Below, in pieces: positions 10,016 through 18,487 of a DNA stretch of 64,000 bases. The notes under the pieces are model-generated. The model did no database searches. It was given only the letters and a program-made list of their open reading frames with translations, and was not told the origin of the DNA. Made by a program: the position numbers and the translations under genes. Each line of letters starts with the position of its first letter. The first letter of the stretch is position 1. The DNA is from Limnohabitans sp. (GTDB lineage: Bacteria > Bacteroidota > Bacteroidia > Flavobacteriales > Flavobacteriaceae), in NCBI GenBank assembly GCA_030053945.1, contig JASGCW010000008.1:1-64000 (forward strand), read 5' to 3'.

Positions 10016-10624
10016 TTGAAAAGATTTCTAATCATATTTTCCTATTTATTTCATCCAATTTTTATTTCTTTTTTTGGAGCTATTTCTTATTTCTTTTTTG
10101 TTAAAGATAATTTTGTAAATACTTATATAATCCCTTACTATTTATTAGAAATCATTATTGTTACCGTTTTTATTCCAATAACTTTTTTTTATTTGTTACT
10201 CCATTTTAAATGGATTGATGGAATAATGGTGGCTGATGTATCGCAGCGTAAAATACCACTTTTAGCTAACGCAATTTTACTGTTTTTTTTAATAGCAAAA
10301 GTGATTACTTGGCAGAACTTTCCTGAAATGTTTTTTTACTATTTGGGTGGTATAGTGAGTAGTTTACTTTGTTTTGCTTTTGCTTTTTTTAAGCAAAAGG
10401 TGAGTATGCATATGGTGGGTATTTCTGGATTGACAGTTTTATTGTTTGGATTGTCAGTTCATTTTGAGACTAGATCAATTTTATTACTAAGTGTTTTTCT
10501 TATTATAAATGGATTAGTTGCTACTTCTCGTTTAGTTATGAAGGCTCACTCTACTAAGGAATTGTTTATGGGACTTTTGATAGGTTCTCTACCTCAAATT
10601 TACTTTTTATATTATTGGTTATAA
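10016..10624 (+). CDS. PAP2-like integral membrane protein with TTG start
   Basis: A 202-aa, very hydrophobic protein with about six membrane helices. The C-terminal segment SRLVMKAHSTKELFMGLLIG resembles the last active-site motif of PAP2 phosphatases (SR-x5-H-x3-[DE]), with the histidine in place. The first phosphatase motif (KxxxxxxRP) is weak (VSQRKIPLL may be its remnant). The start is TTG at 10016; no in-frame ATG occurs until well inside the first half. An upstream ATG at 10008 opens a three-codon frame (M-I-Y-stop) whose stop overlaps this start. The 3' end overlaps the convergent barrel gene by 6 nt. A lipid phosphatase or a degenerate relative are both possible. Confidence 0.6.
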   Translation: MKRFLIIFSYLFHPIFISFFGAISYFFFVKDNFVNTYIIPYYLLEIIIVTVFIPITFFYLLLHFKWIDGIMVADVSQRKIPLLANAILLFFLIAKVITWQNFPEMFFYYLGGIVSSLLCFAFAFFKQKVSMHMVGISGLTVLLFGLSVHFETRSILLLSVFLIINGLVATSRLVMKAHSTKELFMGLLIGSLPQIYFLYYWL

Positions 10625-11308
10625 TATGTAAAACATTAAGCCAACATTTAGTGTGTTGAAACCTTGGTTAGTTCCATCAAAATTTTTATTAAAAAGTTTA
10701 CTAAAACCATAATAAGCGTAGATATTCCATGAATTGTAACCAGCTGTTAAATAAACCCCATATTGAAGTTTATTCAAATCAGGAATATTAGAAACAGTTA
10801 TAGCTTTTGTATTATCGACATACTTTGATTCATTAAATAGAATATAACTAAACTTAAAACCAGAATAAATCCTGTAGAATTTATGAGATTGAGGGGTAGA
10901 GTTTCTCCAACGTAGTTCTAATGGAACATCAATGCTATAGGTGGCAAATTTGTTTCTATCATACGTCATATTAGCTGGTATGGTAGAGTATAGAAGAGTA
11001 CCTGATGAATCGTCAATAATCATATTTTGTTTATAATTGTTATAAGAAAATCCTATTCCAGGAGCAATTGCAAATGTTCTTTTTTGATTAATAGGAAAAT
11101 CTCTCAAAAAACCAGTAGATAATCCAACAGAAAATGAATTTTGAGTAACGCCAAGAGGTCTATTTTGTAGAATATTATAGGTTACTAAAAAGTAAAATTG
11201 ATCCTCTCTATATTTTAAATCATCTTCATCAAAATTAGGAATTGAATCTTTTTGTGAAAATGTAAAATTAGAGGCAAGTATGAATAGTAATAGAAAAATT
11301 TTCTTCAT
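10619..11308 (-). CDS. Outer-membrane beta-barrel protein, PorT-like
   Basis: A 229-aa exported protein with signal peptide MKKIFLLLFILASNFTFSQ, followed by alternating hydrophobic/polar strands typical of an eight-stranded barrel and a C-terminal hydrophobic strand. The segment SIDVPLELRWRNSTPQSHK and the following FYRIYSGFKFSY look like the PorT/SprT family, a type IX secretion component, but I rely on recollection of the family and not on a search. A generic flavobacterial OmpA-like barrel is the alternative. It is transcribed separately from the respiratory operon, whose terminator lies just upstream. Confidence 0.6.
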   Translation of the reverse strand: MKKIFLLLFILASNFTFSQKDSIPNFDEDDLKYREDQFYFLVTYNILQNRPLGVTQNSFSVGLSTGFLRDFPINQKRTFAIAPGIGFSYNNYKQNMIIDDSSGTLLYSTIPANMTYDRNKFATYSIDVPLELRWRNSTPQSHKFYRIYSGFKFSYILFNESKYVDNTKAITVSNIPDLNKLQYGVYLTAGYNSWNIYAYYGFSKLFNKNFDGTNQGFNTLNVGLMFYIL

Positions 11309-11334
11309 AGATAAAATCTTCGGAATAAAGGTAA

Positions 11335-11364
11335 TAAAAAATGCCTTTCATTTTTGAAAGGCAT
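11335..11364 (-). terminator. Terminator of the act-cta respiratory operon
   Basis: Arms ATGCCTTTCA (11341-11350) and TGAAAGGCAT (11355-11364) form a perfect 10-bp stem. On the minus strand it is followed by a run of six T. It lies 18 bp beyond the ctaD stop codon. Confidence 0.85.
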
Positions 11365-11382
11365 TAATTAGAATTTTATAAT

Positions 11383-13188
11383 TTAAGCGTGATGTAATTC
11401 TTTTTCACCATCTTTCATTGGCACAGTTTGAGGTACAAAATCATCCTCATGTCCAGGTTTACTATAGTCGTAAGCCCATCTGTGAACTGTAGGTAACTCA
11501 CCTGGCCAGTTTCCATGCATATGCTCTACTGGAGCAGTCCATTCAAGTGTGTTAGATTTCCAAGGGTTTTGTTCTGCTTTTTTACCGTAGAAAATACTAG
11601 TAAAGAAATTCCAGAAGAAAACTAATTGGAATACAGCCCCTATTATAGCAAAAGCAGTAATTAATACGTTGATATCTGCTAAATCATCAAATAATGGGAA
11701 GTTAGAGTTTGTGTAGTAACGACGAGGTAAACCAGCCATACCTATAAAATGCATAGGATAGAAAACACCGTAAGCACAAATTGCAGTTACCCAAAAGTGA
11801 ATATAACCTAAGTTTTTATTCATCATTCTTCCAAACATTCTAGGGAACCAGTGATAAACACCTGCAAAGAATCCGTAAAGTGCAGAAATACCCATTACTA
11901 AGTGGAAGTGTGCAACAACGAAATAAGTATCGTGAACATTAATATCTAAAGTTGAATCTCCAAGGATAATTCCTGTTAAACCTCCTGATATGAATGTTGA
12001 AACTAATCCAATAGAGAATAACATAGCAGGATTTAACTGTAAGTTACCTTTCCAAAGAGTAGTAATATAGTTAAATGCTTTTACTGCTGATGGAATCGCA
12101 ATTAATAAAGTCGTGAATGTAAATACAGATCCTAAGAAAGGATTCATTCCAGATATAAACATATGGTGACCCCATACAATTGTTGATAAGAATGCAATTG
12201 CTAATATTGAAGCAATCATCGCACGGTAACCAAAAATTGGTTTACGTGAATTTGTTGCTATAATTTCAGATGTTATACCTAATGCTGGTAATAATACGAT
12301 ATATACCTCAGGGTGTCCTAAGAACCAGAATAAGTGTTCGAATAATACAGGAGAACCTCCTTGATAGTGTAAAACTTCACCAGAAATAAAAATATCAGAT
12401 AAGAAGAATGAAGTTCCAAAACTTCTATCCATTATTAATAATAATGCTGCTGATAATAATACTGGGAATGAAACAATACCAATGATTGCAGTAACAAAGA
12501 ATGCCCATACAGTAAGTGGTAATCTTGTCATTGACATACCTTTTGTTCTAAGGTTAATTACAGTTACAACATAATTTAATGATCCCATTAATGATGAAGC
12601 AATGAAAATAGCCATAGAAACTAACCATAAAGTCATACCTGTACCAGATCCAGGAATAGCTTGTGGTAAAGCTGATAAAGGAGGATAAATTGTCCATCCT
12701 GCAGAAGCTGGTCCTGATTCAACAAATAATGAACAAATCATTACAACTGATGACAAGAAGAATAACCAATATGAAATCATATTTAAGAAACCAGATGCCA
12801 TATCCCTCGCACCAATTTGCAACGGAATAAGTAAATTACTGAAAGTACCACTCAATCCAGCTGTTAAAACGAAGAAAACCATTATAGTTCCATGAATCGT
12901 AACCAAAGCTAGGTATATGTCATTACGCATTACCCCACCTGGTGCTAATTTTTCACCTAATAAGAATTTAAAAATCCCAAAAGACTCTTCAGGCCAAGCA
13001 ATTTGCATTCTGAAAAGTATAGACATTGTTACACCAACGATTCCCATAATAATACCTGTTATAAGGTATTGCTTAGCAATCATCTTGTGATCTATACTAA
13101 ATATATATTTAGTTATAAAGGTATCTTTATGGTGGTGTTCGTGATCGTGATCGTGTGAGTGATCGTGGTCATGAGAAGCTGCTGCCAT
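11383..13188 (-). CDS. ctaD: Cytochrome c oxidase subunit I
   Basis: Catalytic subunit (601 aa) of an aa3-type haem-copper oxidase that reduces O2 to water and pumps protons. Twelve membrane helices are expected. Visible ligands and channel residues include HPEVYIVLLPA (CuB and tyrosine cross-link region), HHMFISGMNPFLG (CuB histidines) and VVAHFHLVMG (haem a3/a histidines). The first 20 residues are a histidine/aspartate run (alternating D-H) not found in standard subunit I and could bind copper. It is the last gene of the act operon, 30 bp after ctaC. No subunit III or IV gene is in the window next to it. Confidence 0.96.
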   Translation of the reverse strand: MAAASHDHDHSHDHDHEHHHKDTFITKYIFSIDHKMIAKQYLITGIIMGIVGVTMSILFRMQIAWPEESFGIFKFLLGEKLAPGGVMRNDIYLALVTIHGTIMVFFVLTAGLSGTFSNLLIPLQIGARDMASGFLNMISYWLFFLSSVVMICSLFVESGPASAGWTIYPPLSALPQAIPGSGTGMTLWLVSMAIFIASSLMGSLNYVVTVINLRTKGMSMTRLPLTVWAFFVTAIIGIVSFPVLLSAALLLIMDRSFGTSFFLSDIFISGEVLHYQGGSPVLFEHLFWFLGHPEVYIVLLPALGITSEIIATNSRKPIFGYRAMIASILAIAFLSTIVWGHHMFISGMNPFLGSVFTFTTLLIAIPSAVKAFNYITTLWKGNLQLNPAMLFSIGLVSTFISGGLTGIILGDSTLDINVHDTYFVVAHFHLVMGISALYGFFAGVYHWFPRMFGRMMNKNLGYIHFWVTAICAYGVFYPMHFIGMAGLPRRYYTNSNFPLFDDLADINVLITAFAIIGAVFQLVFFWNFFTSIFYGKKAEQNPWKSNTLEWTAPVEHMHGNWPGELPTVHRWAYDYSKPGHEDDFVPQTVPMKDGEKELHHA

Positions 13189-13218
13189 AGTTTTTAATTT
13201 TATATTTAGTATTTACAA

Positions 13219-14421
13219 TTATTTTTTTACTTCTTTTTTCTCTGTTTCTACAACTTTTGTTGTATCCACTTTAGTTTCTGTTTTAGCAGGTGCTACTGGC
13301 TCAGTTACAACTTTTGTTTCTGTTTTAGGAGCTTTTTCAGCTTCTTTAGAAGCTTTGTCTTCTTTTACTGCTTGAACAATTGTCTTTTTGTCCTTTAACC
13401 ATTTTTGAAAATCCTCAGGTGTATCAACAACAATTTTCATTTGCATATTGTAGTGAGAAGGACCACAAATTTTATTACATAATAATAAATAGTCAAAAGT
13501 ATAAGGATCTAAAGCCGTTTTACCTTGAGCTATTAATTCCTGTGATTTTTTTGATCTTATTTTATTGATATTGCTAACTTTTTCAATTATAGCTTCATCT
13601 TGACGCATTTCATCTGTTGTCATTGTAGGACGAAAAGCAAATTGAGTAACCATACCAGGAACACAGTTCATTTGTGCTCTAAAGTGTGGCATATAAGCTG
13701 AGTGAAGTACATCTTGAGAACGTAATTTGAAAAGGATTTTCTTTCCTTTAGGGATATGTAATTCTGAAGTTGTGAAATCATCTTGAGCATTAGGGTCAGT
13801 TAAGTCTGTACCAGTAGTGTTTACTCCTTCAATAAGACGAACATTAGCTTTACCTAAAACTTTATCTTCACCTGCATAACGAGCCTCCCAGCTAAATTGT
13901 TTTGCATACAATTCCACTACCATAACGTCTTCATCTTTATCAACAAACATAATATTTGTCCAAGTATAAAGACCGTATAAGATTAAACCTGCTAATACAA
14001 CTACAGGAATAATAGTCCAAATGAACTCTAATTTATCATTGTCAGCATAATATAGAGCTTTTTTACCTTCTTCTCCTCTGTATTTAAAAGCAAAATAGTG
14101 TAAAAGGAATTGTGTTAAAGCTAGTACAAAAAATATTATTGCAAAAGAGATATACATCAAATTGTCATAATCAGGACCATGTTCTGATGCAGGTGTTCCT
14201 AAAATTAGGTGTCCCCATTTTAATAATCCTCCAATTATGAATACATTAAGGAAAATCAAAAAACCAAACATCAAATATCCTTGAACATTATTATCATTAT
14301 CATTAGCAATTTGAGAATCATTACATTTTTTCCCAACTTGCGTCAAATCGAAGATTCTAGTCATTTGCCAAATAGCAACTGATAATAAGACTAAAACTAA
14401 TAAAACCAACAAAGTAGTCAT
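13219..14421 (-). CDS. ctaC: Cytochrome c oxidase subunit II
   Basis: Subunit II (400 aa) takes electrons from cytochrome c through the binuclear CuA centre. Hydrophobic helices lie at about 1-17, 50-70 and 92-112 plus a further segment near 138-160. The cupredoxin domain follows, with LHSAYMPHFRAQMN (first histidine ligand) and CNKICGPSHYNMQM (the two cysteines, histidine and methionine). The C-terminal 60 residues are a repetitive K/E/T/V/A tail with no fold expected. It lies between actF (21 bp) and ctaD (30 bp), so oxidase and alternative complex III are made together. Confidence 0.95.
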   Translation of the reverse strand: MTTLLVLLVLVLLSVAIWQMTRIFDLTQVGKKCNDSQIANDNDNNVQGYLMFGFLIFLNVFIIGGLLKWGHLILGTPASEHGPDYDNLMYISFAIIFFVLALTQFLLHYFAFKYRGEEGKKALYYADNDKLEFIWTIIPVVVLAGLILYGLYTWTNIMFVDKDEDVMVVELYAKQFSWEARYAGEDKVLGKANVRLIEGVNTTGTDLTDPNAQDDFTTSELHIPKGKKILFKLRSQDVLHSAYMPHFRAQMNCVPGMVTQFAFRPTMTTDEMRQDEAIIEKVSNINKIRSKKSQELIAQGKTALDPYTFDYLLLCNKICGPSHYNMQMKIVVDTPEDFQKWLKDKKTIVQAVKEDKASKEAEKAPKTETKVVTEPVAPAKTETKVDTTKVVETEKKEVKK

Positions 14422-14442
14422 CTGCGCTTTCTAATTTAAATA

Positions 14443-15945
14443 TTAATAATGAAAATGTTTACTTTCTTCAATTAGCGGATTACCTTTTGCTAATAACGGA
14501 GCTTTCGATAATGTTGTAAATACAACAAATAAAAACAATCCTACAAAGAAACAAACTGAACTAATTTCAGGGATACCTATAAACCATTGGTCACCTACAG
14601 TTGCAGGGTAAATCATATTGTGGAAATCTAAATAATGACCAGATAATATGATAATACCAGCCATTGTGATAATCCAAGGCACACGTTTGAAATCTGTATT
14701 GATTAAGATTAAAACTGGGAATAAGAAATTCATTGCAACCATACCAAAGAACGGTAAATTAAAATGTTCTATTCTGGTTTTAAAATAAGTAACTTCTTCA
14801 GGAATGTTTGAGTACCACATCAACATAAATTGAGAAAACCACAAATATGTCCAAAAAACTGAGATACCGAACATAAATTTAGCTAAATCATGGAAGTGGC
14901 TATTGTTTACGTGTTCTAAGTAACCATTTGATTTAAGATGTAATGTTATTAATGCAATAACGGTGATACCACTTACAAAGAAACTAGCAAAAACATACCA
15001 TCCGAATAATGTACTGTACCAATGAGGATCTACAGACATAACCCAGTCCCAAGACATCATAGACTCAGAAACTAAGAAGAATGCTAAGAATGCAGCTGAA
15101 GCTTTAAAGTTCTTTTTGTAAAAAGTTAAATCTCCTGTTTCATCTAATGCTAATGAATTTTTACGTGTGTACATTCTGTAGAAAATCCAACCACCTAAGA
15201 AAATTGCAGCTCTTATTAAGAAAAAGGGAACATTTAGATAACCAGCTTTTCCTTGCATTATTTCATCGTGTGCAACAATATCTTTATCCATCCAAATGAA
15301 TAGATGATTCATTCCCATTCCAGATAAAACTAAAATCACATAAAGAATAATACCACCTGGCACTACATAAGATGTGATAGATTCCATTACTCTGAATAAT
15401 ACTGGAGACCAACCTGCTTGTGCAGCCCATTGGATTGCATAAAATGCTAAAACTCCTAATGATATTAAAAAAATAAATAATGCTCCAACATATAGTGCAG
15501 CCCAAGGTTTATTTTTCAATTGACCTAAAACGTGTTGAGCGTGTTCTTGGTGCTCATTATGTTCATTAACTTCGGCTACTTCGTGTTTTACTTCTGAAGT
15601 GTGTTTTACTTCTTCTGTAACATTTGCTGTTTCAGTAGAATGAGTGTCTTCTGTAGAATGAGTTGCTTCAACAGTAGCAGCAACTGAATCTAATTCATTA
15701 GCCACAGTTGAATCAGTAGATTCTTGTTTAGTTTCTACATGTTTAGCTTCAGCTTCGTGTTTAACTTCAGCTACTTTGTGCTCTTCAGCTTTTGCCTCAT
15801 GATGCTCGCCGTGTCCAGAAGCCAATATTTTTTCTACTTCTTCAATATCTTTAGGTGCAGAGAAAAAACCATAACCTATCCCTAAAGCTCCAAGAACCAT
15901 CAAGATAAGGGCTAAGTTTTTTATTTTGCTTGAAAATGTATACAT
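14443..15945 (-). CDS. actF: Alternative complex III subunit ActF
   Basis: Integral membrane subunit (500 aa) of the quinol:cytochrome c oxidoreductase, related to NrfD/PsrC subunits like ActC. One helix lies at about 9-27, and about ten follow from residue 145 on. Between them is an unusual low-complexity insert (about 35-140) built of histidine, glutamate, lysine, threonine and valine with many EVKHE-like units. The insert would lie outside the hydrophobic core and could bind metal or simply be disordered. Spacing is 23 bp from actE and 21 bp to ctaC. The sequence after the insert is normal for the family. Confidence 0.88.
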   Translation of the reverse strand: MYTFSSKIKNLALILMVLGALGIGYGFFSAPKDIEEVEKILASGHGEHHEAKAEEHKVAEVKHEAEAKHVETKQESTDSTVANELDSVAATVEATHSTEDTHSTETANVTEEVKHTSEVKHEVAEVNEHNEHQEHAQHVLGQLKNKPWAALYVGALFIFLISLGVLAFYAIQWAAQAGWSPVLFRVMESITSYVVPGGIILYVILVLSGMGMNHLFIWMDKDIVAHDEIMQGKAGYLNVPFFLIRAAIFLGGWIFYRMYTRKNSLALDETGDLTFYKKNFKASAAFLAFFLVSESMMSWDWVMSVDPHWYSTLFGWYVFASFFVSGITVIALITLHLKSNGYLEHVNNSHFHDLAKFMFGISVFWTYLWFSQFMLMWYSNIPEEVTYFKTRIEHFNLPFFGMVAMNFLFPVLILINTDFKRVPWIITMAGIIILSGHYLDFHNMIYPATVGDQWFIGIPEISSVCFFVGLFLFVVFTTLSKAPLLAKGNPLIEESKHFHY

Positions 15946-15968
15946 AACTTATAAATAGAGTTTTACAA

Positions 15969-16514
15969 TTATAATTCAGATTTTAGCTTCATCACATATT
16001 CTGCAACTTGCCATCTCTCTTTTTGACTCAATTGATTTTTGTGTGAACCCATAGCATTCAAACCATATGTTGCTACGTGATATACACTTCCAACAGTGAT
16101 TTGTCTGTCTTTATAGTTAGGAACACCAAGGAATTTTTCTCTTTTAACAAGTTTTCCTTGACCATCGCCTTTTTCTCCGTGACAAACAGCACAATAGATA
16201 TTAAATAATTCTTTTGCTTTTTCAAAATCTACTGAAGCTGAATCTAAAGGAGATTTTACTACATTTTTTGAAGCCGCATATCCTTCGGGAGAATCTGGTA
16301 ATCCATAAGGTACAAATCCTCTTTTTATAGATCCTTGAGCAGGCAATTGTCCCTCTTTTCCGTTTTTGAAAGCATTAGATTCAGAATACGTTTCGTATCC
16401 TGCAGACTCATACATATTTGGAAAAACCTGATAATTTGGTTTTAACTTGTCTTGGCAAGAAAACAGTAATGAAGACATCCCCATTATAACTGATAGTGTA
16501 ACTATTTTTCTCAT
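15969..16514 (-). CDS. actE: Alternative complex III subunit ActE, mono-haem cytochrome c lipoprotein
   Basis: A 181-aa exported protein. The lipobox LLFSC (C20) indicates a lipoprotein. A class I cytochrome c domain lies at about 100-181, with haem-binding CAVCH and a distal methionine likely in the GLNAMGSHKNQLSQ segment. It passes electrons within alternative complex III towards the oxidase. It sits 7 bp after actD and 23 bp before actF in the operon. Confidence 0.92.
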   Translation of the reverse strand: MRKIVTLSVIMGMSSLLFSCQDKLKPNYQVFPNMYESAGYETYSESNAFKNGKEGQLPAQGSIKRGFVPYGLPDSPEGYAASKNVVKSPLDSASVDFEKAKELFNIYCAVCHGEKGDGQGKLVKREKFLGVPNYKDRQITVGSVYHVATYGLNAMGSHKNQLSQKERWQVAEYVMKLKSEL

Positions 16515-16521
16515 AATTCTA

Positions 16522-17046
16522 TTAATGCTTTTCTACAACTTTAACTTCAACTGCACCTGTATTTTGCAAAAATGAAGTCAATTCGCTTTCATTATTATTT
16601 ACAGCAACTTCCATTAGGAAATGGTCGTCAGTTGTGCGTACATCTGGATTTTCAGCTTTTTTGAATGGCCATAATTTACTTCTCATATAAAAAGTAATTA
16701 CCATTAAGTGAGCCGCAAAGAAAACTGTTTCTTCAAACATTACCGGAACAAAAGCTGGCATATTTTGAATGTAACTAAAACTAGGTTTTCCTCCAATATC
16801 TTGTGGCCAATCAACAATCATAATGTTGTTAAGCATCCAAGTAGCAAATGACAATCCAGTTAATCCATATAAGAATGCACATATTGCAATTCTTGTTGGA
16901 GACAATCCCATTGCTTTGTCTAATCCGTGTACTGGAAAAGGCGTGTATATTTCTTCTATATGATGATGTGCTTTGCGAGTTTGTTTTACCGCATCCATCA
17001 ACACATCGTCATCATTATATAGTGCGTGTATTACCTTGTTACTCAT
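16522..17046 (-). CDS. actD: Alternative complex III subunit ActD (DUF3341)
   Basis: A 174-aa subunit with two central membrane helices (about 53-73 and 98-118) and the DUF3341 pattern: an N-terminal soluble domain (VIHALYNDDDVLMDAVK, then EEIYTPFPVHGLDKAMG) and a C-terminal tail. In known complexes it is a structural subunit without cofactors. It lies 6 bp after actC and 7 bp before actE, implying tight coupling. Confidence 0.92.
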   Translation of the reverse strand: MSNKVIHALYNDDDVLMDAVKQTRKAHHHIEEIYTPFPVHGLDKAMGLSPTRIAICAFLYGLTGLSFATWMLNNIMIVDWPQDIGGKPSFSYIQNMPAFVPVMFEETVFFAAHLMVITFYMRSKLWPFKKAENPDVRTTDDHFLMEVAVNNNESELTSFLQNTGAVEVKVVEKH

Positions 17047-17052
17047 AACTTA

Positions 17053-18459
17053 TTAATGATTATCGTGATTATGACCATTTTTTTCTCTTTCTCTCTTATA
17101 GTTTTCACCAGAAGATTTTAAGATTGTTTTTACCTCCGCCTGTGCTACTACTGGGAATGTTCTTGCATATAATAAGAATAATACAAAGAAGAATCCTATA
17201 GTACCTACGAAAATACCTATATCAACAAATGTTGGTTGGAACATTGTCCAAGAAGACGGAAGGTAATCACGGTGTAATGAAGTCACGATGATTACGAAAC
17301 GCTCAAACCACATTCCAATGTTTACAACAATTGAGATTATGAATGAGAACATAATACTTGTTCTTAATTTTTTGAACCACATAAACTGAGGTGAAAACAC
17401 GTTACATGTCATCATTGCCCAGTAAGACCACCAGTAAGGTCCTGTAGCTCTATTCAAGAATGCATATTGTTCATATTCAACTCCTGAATACCATGCAATG
17501 AAAAGCTCAGTAATATAGGCACAACCTACGATTGAACCAGTAATCATAATAATGATGTTCATTAGTTCAATATGTTGAATTGTAATATAATCTTCTAGAT
17601 TAGATACTTTTCTCATAATGATAAGTAATGTATTTACCATCGCAAATCCTGAGAAAATTGCTCCTGCAACGAAATAAGGAGGAAGAATTGTTGTATGCCA
17701 TCCTGGAATAACAGACGTTGCGAAGTCAAAAGATACAATAGTGTGTACAGAAAGTACAAGAGGAGTTGCTAAACCAGCAAGAACTAGAGAAACCTCTTCG
17801 AAACGTTGCCAATCTTTAGCTCTACCAGACCATCCAAAAGATAACACTGAGTAGATATGTTTTGTGAAAGGAGTTACAGCTCTATCTCTTAGCATTGCAA
17901 AATCAGGTAATAAACCAGTCCACCAGAAAACTAATGAAACAGATAAATATGTTGAAATTGCAAACACGTCCCAAAGTAATGGAGAGTTAAAGTTAACCCA
18001 AAGTGAACCAAATTGATTCGGTATAGGTAGTACCCAATATCCTAACCAAGGACGTCCCATATGTATTACAGGGAACAAACCTGCTTGTACTACTGAGAAA
18101 ATTGTCATTGCCTCTGCAGAACGGTTAATTGCCATTCTCCATTTTTGACGGAATAATAATAATACAGCAGAAATTAATGTTCCAGCATGACCAATACCAA
18201 CCCACCAAACGAAGTTAGTAATATCCCATGCCCAACCAATTGTTTTGTTTAATCCCCAAGATCCAATACCTGTGGTTATTGTATATACCATACAACTTGC
18301 TCCCCAAAGAAAGCATGCTAAAGCTATGTAAAATACTGTCCACCATTGTTTATTGGCTTTACCTTCTACTGGTCTTGCTACATCAACTGTTACATCGTGG
18401 TAGCTTTTGTCACCAAGAACTAAAGGTTTTCTAATGGGTGCTTCGTAATGAGACGACAT
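17053..18459 (-). CDS. actC: Alternative complex III subunit ActC (NrfD-like)
   Basis: A 468-aa integral membrane protein with about ten helices and the NrfD/PsrC fold, which holds the quinol site and a proposed proton path next to the ActB iron-sulfur subunit. Conserved segments include GIGHAGTLISAVLLLFRQKWR and HMGRPWLGYWVLPIP. It follows actB after 28 bp and precedes actD by 6 bp. The C-terminal tail is charged and histidine-rich (NGHNHDNH), echoing the histidine stretches in ActF and CtaD. Confidence 0.94.
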   Translation of the reverse strand: MSSHYEAPIRKPLVLGDKSYHDVTVDVARPVEGKANKQWWTVFYIALACFLWGASCMVYTITTGIGSWGLNKTIGWAWDITNFVWWVGIGHAGTLISAVLLLFRQKWRMAINRSAEAMTIFSVVQAGLFPVIHMGRPWLGYWVLPIPNQFGSLWVNFNSPLLWDVFAISTYLSVSLVFWWTGLLPDFAMLRDRAVTPFTKHIYSVLSFGWSGRAKDWQRFEEVSLVLAGLATPLVLSVHTIVSFDFATSVIPGWHTTILPPYFVAGAIFSGFAMVNTLLIIMRKVSNLEDYITIQHIELMNIIIMITGSIVGCAYITELFIAWYSGVEYEQYAFLNRATGPYWWSYWAMMTCNVFSPQFMWFKKLRTSIMFSFIISIVVNIGMWFERFVIIVTSLHRDYLPSSWTMFQPTFVDIGIFVGTIGFFFVLFLLYARTFPVVAQAEVKTILKSSGENYKREREKNGHNHDNH

Positions 18460-18487
18460 AATCCTTATTCTTATTTCAAATTAATAA

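Noticed and set aside
16848..17048. A 66-codon plus-strand frame inside actD
   Set aside because: Antisense shadow of a conserved operon gene.
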